Part shown: one piece after another, positions 16,537 to 26,817 of the stretch | Position numbering within the stretch: position 1 is the first letter of the stretch | Layout: each line of letters starts with the position of its first letter | From: Anaerovirgula multivorans | GTDB taxonomy: Bacteria; Bacillota; Clostridia; Peptostreptococcales; Natronincolaceae | Reading direction: 5' to 3' | DNA length: 64,000 bases | Assembly (NCBI RefSeq): GCF_900188145.1 | Contig: NZ_FZOJ01000005.1 | Coordinates: forward strand, 186,001-250,000 | Notes under the pieces: model-generated | Told to the model about the DNA's origin: nothing | The model's database searches: none | Seen by the model: the letters and a program-made list of their open reading frames with translations, nothing else | Program-made: the position numbers and the translations under genes

Positions 16537-17601
16537 GTGAATGAGAGATACAAAAAAACGAAAAAAGGGATTCAAGAGCTTTCCCAAGACATGATTCTTG
16601 CCTCAGGTATAAAAAATGATAAAGGGGTACTGATATTATCAGCCGGAACGTTGCTAAATAATCAAATCAAAAAAAAATTAGAAAAAAGGAGAATTAATGA
16701 AGTGTGGGTTTATAGTGAAGAAGAGGAAAAAAATGTGCAAGAGGAAATTCCAATAAAAAAAATGGAAGATATAAAATTCAATAAAAAGGAAGATACTTCT
16801 TCTAAGACTGTACTTTTCACACAGAATAAAAAAGTTGTGGAGAACATACTTGCTGATGTAGAAAAAGGGGAATTGGTTTCTTTAGATACAATGACTTGTG
16901 CATTAAATGTATTAATGAAGCAGTTTGATAGCAATACTAAAATTTTACAAGCCATTGAGCATTTTAGAAATGCAGATAATCATTTATATACCCATTGTAT
17001 AAATGTAGCCTTACTTTGTTTTTTGATGGGTAAATGGCTAGATATGGAGAAGGGTAAAATACAAAATTTGATTTGTGCTGGATTGTTGCATGATATTGGA
17101 AAAACAACGACGTTTGAAGGAGCTAAGCAAGAAGCTGACGAAGAGAAAATTCATCCTGCTGTAGGATATAGAATGATAAAGAAAATACCTGGAATAGATG
17201 AGGAGGTCCTCCAAGGAATCTTAATGCATCATGAAAGAGAAGATGGTTTAGGATATCCTTTTGCCTTAGAGCATGATAAAATTCATGAATTTGCTAAAAT
17301 TATTGCTATTGTAGATACATATGATTTACTGGTTACCAGTAAAATAGGAAAGGAAAAAGAATCGGCTTTCAAAGTTTTGGAGATTTTTGAGAAGGAAAGC
17401 TTTGGAAAGTTTGCACCCCACTATTTATCAGTGTTTTTAAGGAATATTGCAAACTATTACTTAGGAGACAAAGTTTATTTGAATACTGGAGAAGAAGGGG
17501 AAATTATATTTGTCAATTCCAAACATGTATCAAAACCGTTAATTCGAGTTGGAGATAGATACATAGACACTTTAAAAGATACATCCATATATATTGTATA
17601 A
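16537..17601 (+). CDS. HD-GYP domain protein, probable cyclic-di-GMP phosphodiesterase
   Basis: 354 residues. A variable N-terminal part (1-130) is followed by an HD-GYP domain (about 140-300) with HDIGK and HHEREDGLGYP, the full signature needed for the metal centre. The last 50 residues form a small C-terminal domain. The GTG start has a GGAGG site ten bases upstream. With the receiver gene just before it, a two-protein signalling pair acting on motility or surface structures is likely. Confidence 0.82.
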   Translation: MNERYKKTKKGIQELSQDMILASGIKNDKGVLILSAGTLLNNQIKKKLEKRRINEVWVYSEEEEKNVQEEIPIKKMEDIKFNKKEDTSSKTVLFTQNKKVVENILADVEKGELVSLDTMTCALNVLMKQFDSNTKILQAIEHFRNADNHLYTHCINVALLCFLMGKWLDMEKGKIQNLICAGLLHDIGKTTTFEGAKQEADEEKIHPAVGYRMIKKIPGIDEEVLQGILMHHEREDGLGYPFALEHDKIHEFAKIIAIVDTYDLLVTSKIGKEKESAFKVLEIFEKESFGKFAPHYLSVFLRNIANYYLGDKVYLNTGEEGEIIFVNSKHVSKPLIRVGDRYIDTLKDTSIYIV

Positions 17602-17678
17602 CAGGATGAACTTAGAGATATCTTCTCAGGTATATCAGTTATAATTGTTGCTAAATACTCTTGAAATTCCCAATATCT

Positions 17679-17762
17679 GGAGTTGCTAAGGCATTAGATA
17701 TTGAGATAATAATAGAAATAACAGGCCTTACAGAAGCTGAAATAAAGAAATTAATGAACTAA
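17679..17762 (+). pseudogene. C-terminal remnant of an Rpn-type nuclease gene
   Basis: The frame reads GVAKALDIEIIIEITGLTEA then EIKKLMN and a stop. This is the usual C-terminus of Rpn/PD-(D/E)XK transposase-like proteins in Bacillota. No nuclease domain is left upstream. Confidence 0.6.
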
Positions 17763-17817
17763 ATGGTGTTGGTGCCGGGCTTTTAACTTATTAAGGACAC
17801 CAACAAAGGAAAAGAGT

Positions 17818-17850
17818 AATCACTCTGCAGGGCCATGCAGAGTGATTAGG
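17818..17850 (+). terminator. Hairpin in the 17.6-18.0 kb gap
   Basis: AATCACTCTGCA and TGCAGAGTGATT pair perfectly around GGGCCA. No clear T-run follows on either strand. Confidence 0.5.
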
Positions 17851-17980
17851 TAATTTAAGCCACGGTAGCCGTGTTGCAGAAAAAATGCAAAAAACAGTCA
17901 GGCACTTAACTTCATCTCATGTTCATATTGAAACCTCTCCAAATGGAGTATAACTACATAGCCCTTCCTCTGATATCTCT

Positions 17981-19300
17981 CTACTCTATTGTTTCCTCTA
18001 TATTCCTAAGCCATGGCATTTCAGGAGTTAGAGCTGGTTCTTTATAAACAGTAGACTTTAAATTTTGTTTCAAATTTAACGGATTATTGACGATAGACTT
18101 TGCTCTAAAAAATATGCTTCCTTCAGCACTTCCAATGTTGCGATTATAATCTATCTGATTCAATATTTCATAAGGGTTTCCCCAAGGACTTTCTTCTGGC
18201 TGTGCTTTATAAGCTGCTTGTCCAACATAAAGGTGGATGTCTTTGTCTTGAGTTAATTCTGCCCACCAGTTTAAAACTACCTCATAGGGAGCAGGAGCAT
18301 ATCCAAAATACCAATAGATTTGAGGGGCAATATAGTCTAACCAGCCTTCCTCCACCCAAAGCTTTGTATCGGCATAAAGACTATCATAACTGGTAACACC
18401 AGCCCTTGTAGCTGAACCTAAAGGGTCTATATCCTGGTTTCTCCATACAGCAAAGGGGCTGACTCCAAATTTAACCTGTCTCTTTTCATTTTTAATAGAG
18501 TTATATAAGTCCTCAATAAACTCATTAATATTACTTCTTCGCCACTCTTCTTTTGTTTCCATAGGATGTCTCTTTGAAATTTTATATAAAGCATCATCAG
18601 GGAAATCCAGATCCTTTACAGGATAAGGATAAAAATAATCATCTAAATGAACCCCGTCAATAGGATAATTTCTGACAACCTCCATGATGCTGTCTTTAAC
18701 AAAAGCTCTTACTTCCGGAATGCCAGGATTATAATATAACTGCTCCCTGTAGGAAACAACCCAAGAAGGATTGTTCTTGGCGGGATGATTTGGTGCCAGT
18801 GAGTTTATATCATCCTTCACACTAACTCTGTAGGGATTGAACCAAGCATGAAACTCCATATTACGTTGATGTGCTTCTTCAATCATAAAAGCTAGAGGAT
18901 CATATCCCGGATTTTCCCCCTGTACACCAGTCAAGTATTCAGACCAAGGTCCATATTTAGAGGGATAAAAACTATCGGCTGTTGGTTTTACCTGAACAAT
19001 TACTGCATTCAGGCCAGCTTCCTGTAATTGATCTAAGAGGGTAGTGAACTCCTCTTGCTGTTGCTCCTTCGTCAACCCCTTTTTAGAAGGCCAATCCAAA
19101 TTATAAACAGTAGAAATCCATGTAGCTCTGAATTCCCCCTGTTTAACTTCTTCTACATTCTTTTCAGCGGTATAGTCAACAATCGAAGCTGGTTCCTCTA
19201 CCAAGGTTTCTGGTACCCCAAATGCTGGAATATTTCCTGAGAAAAACATAGTACTACAAATAGCTGCAATACCTATTGCATAGAGCATCTTTTTTTTCAT
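17981..19300 (-). CDS. Secreted glycoside-hydrolase-like protein (DUF187/GHL10)
   Basis: 439 residues with a signal peptide (MKKKMLYAIGIAAICSTMFF). The body matches the GHL10/DUF187 glycosidase-like family: EFRATWISTVYNLDWPSK, NAVIVQVKPTADSFYPS, GVHLDDYFYPYP and DYIAPQIYWYFG are typical. Members are TIM-barrel proteins thought to act on cell-wall or other polysaccharides; the reaction is not established. Start chosen at the ATG after AAGGGGG. It stands alone on the minus strand. Confidence 0.85.
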   Translation of the reverse strand: MKKKMLYAIGIAAICSTMFFSGNIPAFGVPETLVEEPASIVDYTAEKNVEEVKQGEFRATWISTVYNLDWPSKKGLTKEQQQEEFTTLLDQLQEAGLNAVIVQVKPTADSFYPSKYGPWSEYLTGVQGENPGYDPLAFMIEEAHQRNMEFHAWFNPYRVSVKDDINSLAPNHPAKNNPSWVVSYREQLYYNPGIPEVRAFVKDSIMEVVRNYPIDGVHLDDYFYPYPVKDLDFPDDALYKISKRHPMETKEEWRRSNINEFIEDLYNSIKNEKRQVKFGVSPFAVWRNQDIDPLGSATRAGVTSYDSLYADTKLWVEEGWLDYIAPQIYWYFGYAPAPYEVVLNWWAELTQDKDIHLYVGQAAYKAQPEESPWGNPYEILNQIDYNRNIGSAEGSIFFRAKSIVNNPLNLKQNLKSTVYKEPALTPEMPWLRNIEETIE

Positions 19301-19605
19301 AGTTCGTCCCCCTTGTTTTTACCCTTATTTTTTTGTATATAATGTTATACGAAAGAATAAGGGAATTTGTTCCATAAAAAAATTGCATCATAAAACCTCT
19401 ATACAGCTTATTAATTCTTGAGGTATTCTTGATTTTCAATTACTTTATTCTTTACATTATAATATAACTTTTGAAAATAGAAAATACATAATATGGTACA
19501 AATCAACATATTTCTCCTTTATAAGACAGCTTCCAGCTACACCCGAAAAGATACTGCTTCAATTATCTTAAAATCTAGCATTAGGAGTTCATCAAGGTCA
19601 ACGTT

Positions 19606-19637
19606 AAAAATCCACCAACTTAAGCTGGTGGATTTTT
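19606..19637. terminator. Symmetric hairpin, bidirectional terminator or IS end
   Basis: AAAAATCCACCA and TGGTGGATTTTT around ACTTAAGC. A- and T-runs on both sides allow termination in both directions. Hairpins of this wording also occur at IS200/IS605 ends. The rest of 19301-19753 shows nothing else I recognise. Confidence 0.55.
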
Positions 19638-19753
19638 AATTGTATAGACAAAAGATGGTGATGGACACCTTTTGTTTAAATAGAATGAATATAAAAAGCA
19701 TAGATATACTTTCCTTATAGCAGGATGAAAAAGATTTTTTGTATTCTTAATCC

Positions 19754-20356
19754 CTATATTTTATAATGCAATATCATAAAAACATTACCGTAGACTTCTC
19801 TAACCAATATATAGTGATTAAACATTCCTTCAACAGTATTAATGATTTCTCCTCTGGAAGCCTTAGATTCAATCCCACTTTCGATTTCATAAATGTCAAC
19901 TTGAACCTTATCCCAATTTAGTCGCTGTAATTTAGAGGCGTGCGTGTCGTTAATCAGTTCCAAAGGTATTGATGCAAAAATATTACCACCAAAAACCTCG
20001 TGAGCCGTCCAAAATTTATTGTGAATCTCAAGTGCACCACAGGTTTTCAAATCAGAAGTTCTTATCTCAGAAAATCTTTCTAAGTAATCACCTTCATAAT
20101 AGTTTTTCACCATAACAGGCTTACATAAAAAAACTTCTTCCGAGATTTTTTCAATTTTAATATCTAAGCTTTTGGCTTTTGCTACGCTATTTTGTGGTTT
20201 TTGTGTATTACATATATCCATCAGATATCTTTTATAAGTTTCTGTTGATTCTATTAATTCTTGAAGTAACTTTAATTCAGAAGTTAGTTGAGAATTCTTT
20301 CCTAAATCGTTTGCAATTTTTTTAATCCTGTAAAGTTCACTATTCATTTTAGTCAC
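19754..20356 (-). CDS. Hypothetical protein, 200 residues
   Basis: I do not recognise this protein. It is soluble, with no signal peptide or membrane segment. The first 70 residues are helical and likely coiled (ELYRIKKIANDLG, ELKLLQELIESTETYKRYL); the rest is mixed. It stands alone between repeat-rich gaps. The GTG at 20356 or the ATG three codons later may be the start; neither has a strong ribosome site. The single long frame and normal codon use support a real gene. Confidence 0.6.
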   Translation of the reverse strand: MTKMNSELYRIKKIANDLGKNSQLTSELKLLQELIESTETYKRYLMDICNTQKPQNSVAKAKSLDIKIEKISEEVFLCKPVMVKNYYEGDYLERFSEIRTSDLKTCGALEIHNKFWTAHEVFGGNIFASIPLELINDTHASKLQRLNWDKVQVDIYEIESGIESKASRGEIINTVEGMFNHYILVREVYGNVFMILHYKI

Positions 20357-20497
20357 CGTCCATGAGAATATTAGCTTTATTGTCTACATTATATAACAAT
20401 TTTCGCAATTTAAAAAGAAGAAAGTCTGCCTTGAAAAGGTATAAAGGTAGTCTTTAGATGAAGTAACTAAGTGACTGGCACAAAATTATAGATTGTA

Positions 20498-20554
20498 TTC
20501 AACATAAGCAACTAACACAAAATCAAAGATTTTGTGTTAGTTGCTTATGTTGAA
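20498..20554. repeat. Perfect 57-base inverted repeat (covarying hairpin family, copy C)
   Basis: A 27-base arm starting TTCAACATAAGCAAC pairs perfectly with its complement around AAA. The core AAGC..AAAATC/GATTTT..GCTT links it to the repeats at 3243, 3364, 35766 and 35821. A partial copy precedes it at 20468-20497. Confidence 0.7.
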
Positions 20555-20851
20555 ACTATTAACTAAAACTAAAGATTATCCATAATTAGACAAAAATGCT
20601 AATTTCTTATTAATAATTATAAATAATATGTCACGAATTGACATTTTTTTATAACTAGCTGTCAATATAGCTAAACAATAGGATGAAATTTAAGGGGGTA
20701 AAAAATTTCTAAAAATCTATTTAACTGGGCGTATTTTAATATCTAATAGATTAAAATATATAGAGAACGGAAAAATGATTATTCATTGCTTAATAGGGGA
20801 AGAAAAGTTTATAATGTATAGAGAAGTTTATGGACATGTGACTCTATACTT

Positions 20852-20940
20852 GAATTTTAATATACACGGTCTACGGTTTCGCCCTTGGCTGAAGATCATA
20901 GCCAAGGACTGCAAATGTAGCCCTTAGTATATTAAAATTC
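20852..20940 (-). repeat. GATATAC-type hairpin repeat, copy 2
   Basis: Fourteen-base perfect ends GAATTTTAATATAC/GTATATTAAAATTC; inside are CTTGGCTGAAG and its near complement, and the GGTCTACGGTTTCG and TGCAAATGTAGCC blocks shared, reversed, with 3301-3362. The rest of 20357-21005 shows no gene. Confidence 0.6.
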
Positions 20941-21005
20941 ATGATTACATATCTATATATAAATTACTAACAAATGATTTAAGCCTATAGGAGATGGGAT
21001 GCATA

Positions 21006-22733
21006 ATGATTAAGCTGTTTACATATTTAAAATCATTTATAACTTCAATTATTGCTGTTTTGATACTTGTTTTTATTCAATCTATTGCTGATCTGTATCT
21101 ACCAACATTAATGGCTGATATTGTAAACAATGGAATAGTTTCCGGGGACATAGGCTATATCTGGAGTGTTGGAGGAGTAATGCTTCTTGTGGCTGGAGGA
21201 GGGGCTGTCTCTGCCATAATAAGCAGCTTTTTATCTTCAAAAGTTGCTATGGGCTTCGGTAGAAACCTTCGAAGCAAAGTATTTTCTAGAGTAGAAAGCT
21301 ATTCTCTTAATGAGTTTGACAAAATAGGGACATCCTCCCTTATTACCAGAACTACCAACGACATTACTCAGGTTCAAACGGTGCTGGTCATGATGCTTAG
21401 GATGATGATTAGTGCTCCTATGATGGGTATTGGAGGCATGATTATGGCAATATCTATGAATAGAAGACTTACTACTATACTGGCGGTTGCTTTACCGCTT
21501 CTAATTGTTTTTATTGGGATTGTAGGAAGAACAGTTATCCCCTTGTTTAAAGCTATACAGAAAAAGCTGGATAAGCTGAACTTAGTTTCCCGTGAAAATC
21601 TTACAGGTATTCGAGTAATACGTGCTTTTAATCGTATTGACAATGAAAAGAAGCGTTTTGATGAAACCAACCTTGACTTAACGAATACTGCGATAAAAGC
21701 CAATAAAATTATGGCAGCGATGCTGCCGGTAATTATGCTGATTATGAATTTAACCAGTGTAGCAATTATTTGGTTTGGAAGTATACGGATTGATTTGGGA
21801 GATTTGCAAATAGGAGATATGATGGCGTTCCTTCAGTATGCCATGCAAATTATGATGGCATTACTTATGCTTTCTATGATGTTTGTGCTGATACCAAGGG
21901 CTGAGGCTTCTGCTTTTAGGATTAATGAAGTTCTTGATATGAAACCAGAAATCAATGATCCAGAAGATATAAGAAGTAAAGGGGTTAAAAAAGGATATCT
22001 AGAATTTAAAGATGTTACTTTTAGCTATCCTGGTGCAGAGAAACCTGCTCTTAGAAATATTTCCTTTAGTGCAAAACCAGGGGAAGTGACAGCCATTATT
22101 GGAGGCACTGGCTCTGGTAAATCTACACTTATTAATCTGATACCACGTTTTTATGATGTTGATAAGGGAGCTGTATTAATAGATGGTGTCGATGTAAGGG
22201 AGATGACACAGGAAAGCTTAAGGGTAAAAATCGGATTTGTCCCACAGCAGGCACTACTTTTTACTGGCAGTATTTTAGATAATATTAAGTTTGGTAAAGA
22301 AGATGCAACCGAAGAAGAAATAAAGCATGCAGCAGAAGTAGCTCAGGCATCAGAGTTTATCGTTAATATGGAAGAAGGCTTTCATTCGGAAATTGCACAA
22401 GGAGGTACGAACGTTTCTGGTGGACAGAAACAACGACTTTCCATAGCTAGAGCTTTGATTAAAAAACCAGAGATCTATGTTTTTGATGATAGTTTTTCTG
22501 CCCTTGATTTTAAGACAGATGCAAAGTTAAGAGGGTCACTTAAAAAGGAAATAGTAGATGCTACAGTAATTATTGTTGCCCAAAGAGTGAGTACTGTTAT
22601 GGAGGCAGATAGGATTATTGTCTTGGATCAAGGAGAAATTGCAGATATAGGTAAACATAAAGAGCTATTAAAAACCTGTAAAATTTACCGGGAAATTGTT
22701 GCTTCACAGCTTACTGAGGAGGAATTAGCATGA
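21006..22733 (+). CDS. Heterodimeric ABC exporter, subunit A
   Basis: Half transporter of about 575 residues: six-helix membrane domain (about 1-310) and ATPase domain. Walker A is GGTGSGKST, the signature is VSGGQKQRLS, and Walker B reads YVFDDSFSALD, with Asp in place of the catalytic Glu. That change is typical for the degenerate subunit of heterodimeric exporters of the BmrCD/LmrCD type. The ATG at 21006 is preferred because the upstream in-frame ATG at 20994 overlaps the AGGAG site. It overlaps the partner gene by four bases. Substrate, probably a drug or lipid, is not readable. Confidence 0.88.
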   Translation: MIKLFTYLKSFITSIIAVLILVFIQSIADLYLPTLMADIVNNGIVSGDIGYIWSVGGVMLLVAGGGAVSAIISSFLSSKVAMGFGRNLRSKVFSRVESYSLNEFDKIGTSSLITRTTNDITQVQTVLVMMLRMMISAPMMGIGGMIMAISMNRRLTTILAVALPLLIVFIGIVGRTVIPLFKAIQKKLDKLNLVSRENLTGIRVIRAFNRIDNEKKRFDETNLDLTNTAIKANKIMAAMLPVIMLIMNLTSVAIIWFGSIRIDLGDLQIGDMMAFLQYAMQIMMALLMLSMMFVLIPRAEASAFRINEVLDMKPEINDPEDIRSKGVKKGYLEFKDVTFSYPGAEKPALRNISFSAKPGEVTAIIGGTGSGKSTLINLIPRFYDVDKGAVLIDGVDVREMTQESLRVKIGFVPQQALLFTGSILDNIKFGKEDATEEEIKHAAEVAQASEFIVNMEEGFHSEIAQGGTNVSGGQKQRLSIARALIKKPEIYVFDDSFSALDFKTDAKLRGSLKKEIVDATVIIVAQRVSTVMEADRIIVLDQGEIADIGKHKELLKTCKIYREIVASQLTEEELA

Positions 22734-24667
22734 AAAAAGAGCAGAGAGCTGATAGCTCCAACTCTGGGGGAACACGAGGTCCTGGAGGAGGCTTTGCTAT
22801 GGGAAGACCAGCTGAGAAGGCGAGGGACTTCAAGGGTTCCTTGAAAAGACTGGTTGGTTATTTAAAGCCTCAGAAAATCAAGTTAATCATTGTGTTTTTT
22901 CTAGCAATTTTAAGTACTATTTTCAATATCCTTAGCCCTAAAGTGATGGGAGCTGCTACCAATAAAATAGCTGAAGACTTAAGTGCTAGAATTGCCTATT
23001 TTACAAATATAGAGTCTGCCATTGAAGGAGGAGCAGATCCTGAATTTATAGCTCAACTGAAGGCACAGACTGTGCCTAGTATAGATTTTAATTATATTTG
23101 GAGAATTGTTTTAATACTGATTGGTCTTTATGTTTTAAGCTCACTGTTTAGCTATGCTACAGGCTATATTATGGCAGGAGTGGCACAAAAAACTGTTTAT
23201 AAGATAAGAGATGATGTAAATAATAAGCTGGCTCGCTTGCCCTTAAAGTATTTTGATTCCCATACCCATGGTGAAATATTAAGCCGTATTACCAACGATC
23301 TAGATAATGTAGGAAATACACTACAGCAGAGTTTAACCCAACTTATTACTGCTATTGTTACATTAGGGGGCGTGACCATCATGATGTTAACAATAAGTCC
23401 TGTATTGACACTAATAGCTATCATAACCTTACCCTTGTCGGCGGTTGTAACAATAAGCGTGGCGAAAAAGTCACAAAAGCTATTTGTAGCACGACAGACG
23501 GCATTAGGGGAGCTCAATGGTCATGTGGAAGAAATGTATAGCGGTCATAAAGTGGTGAAGGTTTTCGGTCATGAAAAAAAATCTATTGATAGGTTTGATG
23601 AGATTAATGAAAGACTTTATGATGCAGGATGGCGAGCAGAGTTTATTTCTGGGATTATTATGCCACTGTTGAACTTTGTAAATAATATAGGGTATGTATT
23701 AATCTGTGTAGTTGGTGGTATTTTTGTAATTATGCAGAGAATGCAAATTGGTGATGTTTTAGCATTTATTCAATATGCAAGGCAGTTTACCCATCCAATT
23801 GTACAAACCGCCAATATAGCAAATGTGATTCAATCTACCATTGCATCAGCAGAACGGGTTTTTAATCTTTTAGATGAAGCTGAAGAAATTCCTGATGAGG
23901 TAGATGCCAAAACTATCGACTTTCCTAGAGGGAATGTAAGATTTAAGCATGTTCAATTTGGCTACAAAGAAGATGATATTCTTATTAAAGATATGAATAT
24001 AGAAGTAAAAAGGGGACAGACAATAGCTATCGTAGGACCAACTGGAGCCGGCAAGACTACCCTGGTGAATTTGCTGATGCGCTTTTATGAAATAATGGAT
24101 GGAAGTATTACGATAGATGGTGTTGACATCAGAGATTTAAAGCGTGGCGATCTTCGGAGCATGTTTGGCATGGTGCTGCAGGATACATGGTTATTTAATG
24201 GAACGATAAGAGAAAATATAGCCTATGGGCGTCAAGATGCTACGGAAGAGAAAATCATAGAGGCCTCTAAAGCAGCCCATGCCGACTACTTTATAAGAAC
24301 ACTGCCGGAGGGTTATGATACTATACTTGATGAAGAGGCTTCAAATATATCCCAGGGGCAAAAACAGCTTCTAACCATCGCTAGAGCAATTCTTGCTAAT
24401 CCAGCAATACTAATTCTTGATGAAGCCACCAGCAGTGTGGATACGAGAACTGAGGCTTTAATACAGAAGGCAATGGCTAGATTAATGGAGGGAAGAACAA
24501 ACTTTGTTATTGCCCATAGGCTATCCACGATACGAGATGCTGACATGATACTTGTTATGAATCATGGTGACATCATTGAACAAGGTACCCACCAACAACT
24601 TCTTGAAAAGAAGGGGTTCTATGCAGATCTTTATAATAGTCAGTTTACCAGTAATACAGCTATATAA
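22730..24667 (+). CDS. Heterodimeric ABC exporter, subunit B
   Basis: 645 residues. A Gly-rich N-terminal tail (GGTRGPGGGFAMGRP) and an extra segment after the first helix (about 75-120, DLSARIAYFTNIESA) make it longer than subunit A, as in other B partners. Walker A GPTGAGKTT and Walker B ILILDEATSSVD are canonical, but the signature is SQGQKQLL rather than SGGQ. Together the pair has one consensus and one degenerate ATP site. ATGA overlap with subunit A; a terminator follows. Confidence 0.9.
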   Translation: MKKEQRADSSNSGGTRGPGGGFAMGRPAEKARDFKGSLKRLVGYLKPQKIKLIIVFFLAILSTIFNILSPKVMGAATNKIAEDLSARIAYFTNIESAIEGGADPEFIAQLKAQTVPSIDFNYIWRIVLILIGLYVLSSLFSYATGYIMAGVAQKTVYKIRDDVNNKLARLPLKYFDSHTHGEILSRITNDLDNVGNTLQQSLTQLITAIVTLGGVTIMMLTISPVLTLIAIITLPLSAVVTISVAKKSQKLFVARQTALGELNGHVEEMYSGHKVVKVFGHEKKSIDRFDEINERLYDAGWRAEFISGIIMPLLNFVNNIGYVLICVVGGIFVIMQRMQIGDVLAFIQYARQFTHPIVQTANIANVIQSTIASAERVFNLLDEAEEIPDEVDAKTIDFPRGNVRFKHVQFGYKEDDILIKDMNIEVKRGQTIAIVGPTGAGKTTLVNLLMRFYEIMDGSITIDGVDIRDLKRGDLRSMFGMVLQDTWLFNGTIRENIAYGRQDATEEKIIEASKAAHADYFIRTLPEGYDTILDEEASNISQGQKQLLTIARAILANPAILILDEATSSVDTRTEALIQKAMARLMEGRTNFVIAHRLSTIRDADMILVMNHGDIIEQGTHQQLLEKKGFYADLYNSQFTSNTAI

Positions 24668-24674
24668 TTTAAAG

Positions 24675-24722
24675 AGCTCCTCTCGGATAAGTTATCTTTT
24701 TATCAGAGGGAGCTTTTGTTTT
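24675..24722. terminator. Bidirectional terminator
   Basis: AGCTCCTCT and AGAGGGAGCT form the stem, with A-rich sequence before and TTTTGTTTTTT after. It separates the exporter operon from the convergent small gene. Confidence 0.65.
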
Positions 24723-25016
24723 TTATGCATAATCAATATATTTCTGTCTGCATTCCCAGCTGCAAAAATAATGGGTTTTATCCTCTTCCACAACTTGGTA
24801 GGCTTTTGATTTTATAACATAGGTTTCACAGATCTCATCATAGACCATATCAATAGCAGCTTCTTTTTCCACAGGTTCAGAGAACTTTTCTTCAACATTC
24901 TTATTCACTTCGACTTTTTGTCGATTGATAAGCCTTGCTCTAAAAATGATATTAAAAACGGTTCTTACAGCAAAAAATATTAGAAAAAATCTAAAAAAGT
25001 TCGAAAGCATCTCCAT
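24723..25016 (-). CDS. Small membrane-anchored protein with TRASH/YHS-like Cys motif
   Basis: 97 residues: an N-terminal membrane segment (FFRFFLIFFAVRTVFNIIF), a charged linker, then a C-terminal stretch YDEICETYVIKSKAY with FCSWECRQKYIDYA, resembling the TRASH/YHS metal-binding fold though the first pair has only one Cys. Such proteins are usually linked to metal sensing or handling. The ATG has a GGGAGGT site. It points towards the exporter operon but shares no transcript with it. Confidence 0.65.
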   Translation of the reverse strand: MEMLSNFFRFFLIFFAVRTVFNIIFRARLINRQKVEVNKNVEEKFSEPVEKEAAIDMVYDEICETYVIKSKAYQVVEEDKTHYFCSWECRQKYIDYA

Positions 25017-25344
25017 TTCATATTACCTCCCTTTATATTTATAACCATTTTTTGTTAGACAAATCTACGTATTACTATTTATTACTATTATAACAATTAA
25101 ATATAAACTGCGGGTAAACAAATTCTTAAATATTTATAAAATGAGCCTTTAAAAGATAATTGGTTCTGAGTATACATAATTTAGAAAAATTTAAGAAACA
25201 TTTTATATGGAGTTTAGACTGATTATGTATAATAAAATTATAAAACTAAGGATGAGATAGAACAATTTCAATGCAATTATTACTTAAATCAATTATAATG
25301 TAATTAAGTAATAAAGTAATGAAAGAAAAAACTAGGAGGCAATT

Positions 25345-26817
25345 ATGTCCATAAAACTTAGGCTTTTACTATCTTACATAGCGTTACTTTTGGTACCAAT
25401 TACTTTGACAGCTATTGTTGGCTATTTTGCAGGCTCTTACTATATTGGTGCTGTGCATGAAGCTTATCCTGGTTTTGATAAAATTCATGATGTTAGGCAG
25501 GGTGTCGCTAGACAATATGCTTTTTTTTCCAATATAAAACAGGCAGCATTAATCTCTCCTGAGAAATTTCAAGATGAAGATTACTTGAGTAAAGTAGAAC
25601 AGAGACTGGCGGATTTCAACTCAAGTTTTATCGTGAGAAAGAACGATGAAATCATTTACGCTATGCCAGCCCTGCTTGAGATAGTAAAAGGATATAACCT
25701 TCCACAATTTGGGGAATATGAACATGAAACCCCTATTCATTCTAAAGATATAGACAGCGGACTATTATTAAATCAGCACGATTTTTATTTTTCAGATGGA
25801 AGCCAAGGCAGTATTTTCTTAGTAACCAATATGGAGCCTATATGGAGAAGCTTTCAAGAATTGGTCAATACCATAATGATAACCATTGTGGTAATTCTGG
25901 TGATTACTAATGGTACCTTAACCTATCTTGTGGCAGGAAGTATTGTAAAGCCATTAAGCAAACTAAAGGATTCTGCTAATAGGATTAAAGAAGGAGATTT
26001 AGATTTTGAGATTAATATCAATTCTAAGGATGAAATAGGAGAACTATCTCATGCCTTTGAGGAAATGAGAAAAAGGTTGAAGGATTCATTAGACATACAG
26101 CTTCAATATGAAGAGAATAGAAAGGAACTTCTTGCAAATATCTCTCATGATTTAAAAACACCAATTACTACAATCAAAGGATACGTTGAAGGCATTAGAG
26201 ACGGGGTTGCTGACACCCCGAATAAAATAGAAAAATATATGAACACTATATATACAAAGACAGTAGATGTAGATCAGTTAATTGATGATTTGCTTTTATT
26301 CTCTAAATTAGATTTAAGCAAGCTCCCTTTACATTTAAGCACTATTGATATATCAAAGTATCTGATGGATTTATTAGAGGAACTAAAATTTGATTTGGAG
26401 AAAAAGAATGTTGCTATAAAATATGATAGTAAAATTGATGAATCAATATTTGCTATGGTAGACTTAATGCAGTTGAAGAGGGTTGTTGTAAACATTGTTG
26501 AAAATGCAGTGAAGTATATGGATAAACCGCAGGGTACCGTAGACATCATACTTGAAAAAAGTGAAGAGCAGGTTGTAGTAGAGATTAAAGATAATGGGCA
26601 AGGTATTTCAGAAGATACGCTTCCTTATATATTTGATCGATTCTATAGAGGAGATCCATCTAGAAACACTGCAACTGGTGGTAGTGGATTGGGCCTTGCT
26701 ATTGCAAAAAAAATTATCGAGGAACATGGTGGGAGAATGTGGGCTGAAAGTATTGAAGGAACAGGTACTAGCATATTCTTTACATTAAAAAATATTAGAA
26801 GTGGTGATGTGCTATGA
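25345..26817 (+). CDS. Sensor histidine kinase
   Basis: 490 residues: membrane segment 7-30, extracytoplasmic sensing part (about 31-172), membrane segment 173-197, HAMP domain (198-250), HisKA with phospho-acceptor His268 in NISHDLKTPI, and an HATPase domain with N box (VENAVKYM), DNGQGI and GSGLGLAIAKK. It overlaps the response regulator by four bases. The signal sensed is unknown; the preceding ABC exporter is a possible target. Confidence 0.92.
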   Translation: MSIKLRLLLSYIALLLVPITLTAIVGYFAGSYYIGAVHEAYPGFDKIHDVRQGVARQYAFFSNIKQAALISPEKFQDEDYLSKVEQRLADFNSSFIVRKNDEIIYAMPALLEIVKGYNLPQFGEYEHETPIHSKDIDSGLLLNQHDFYFSDGSQGSIFLVTNMEPIWRSFQELVNTIMITIVVILVITNGTLTYLVAGSIVKPLSKLKDSANRIKEGDLDFEININSKDEIGELSHAFEEMRKRLKDSLDIQLQYEENRKELLANISHDLKTPITTIKGYVEGIRDGVADTPNKIEKYMNTIYTKTVDVDQLIDDLLLFSKLDLSKLPLHLSTIDISKYLMDLLEELKFDLEKKNVAIKYDSKIDESIFAMVDLMQLKRVVVNIVENAVKYMDKPQGTVDIILEKSEEQVVVEIKDNGQGISEDTLPYIFDRFYRGDPSRNTATGGSGLGLAIAKKIIEEHGGRMWAESIEGTGTSIFFTLKNIRSGDVL

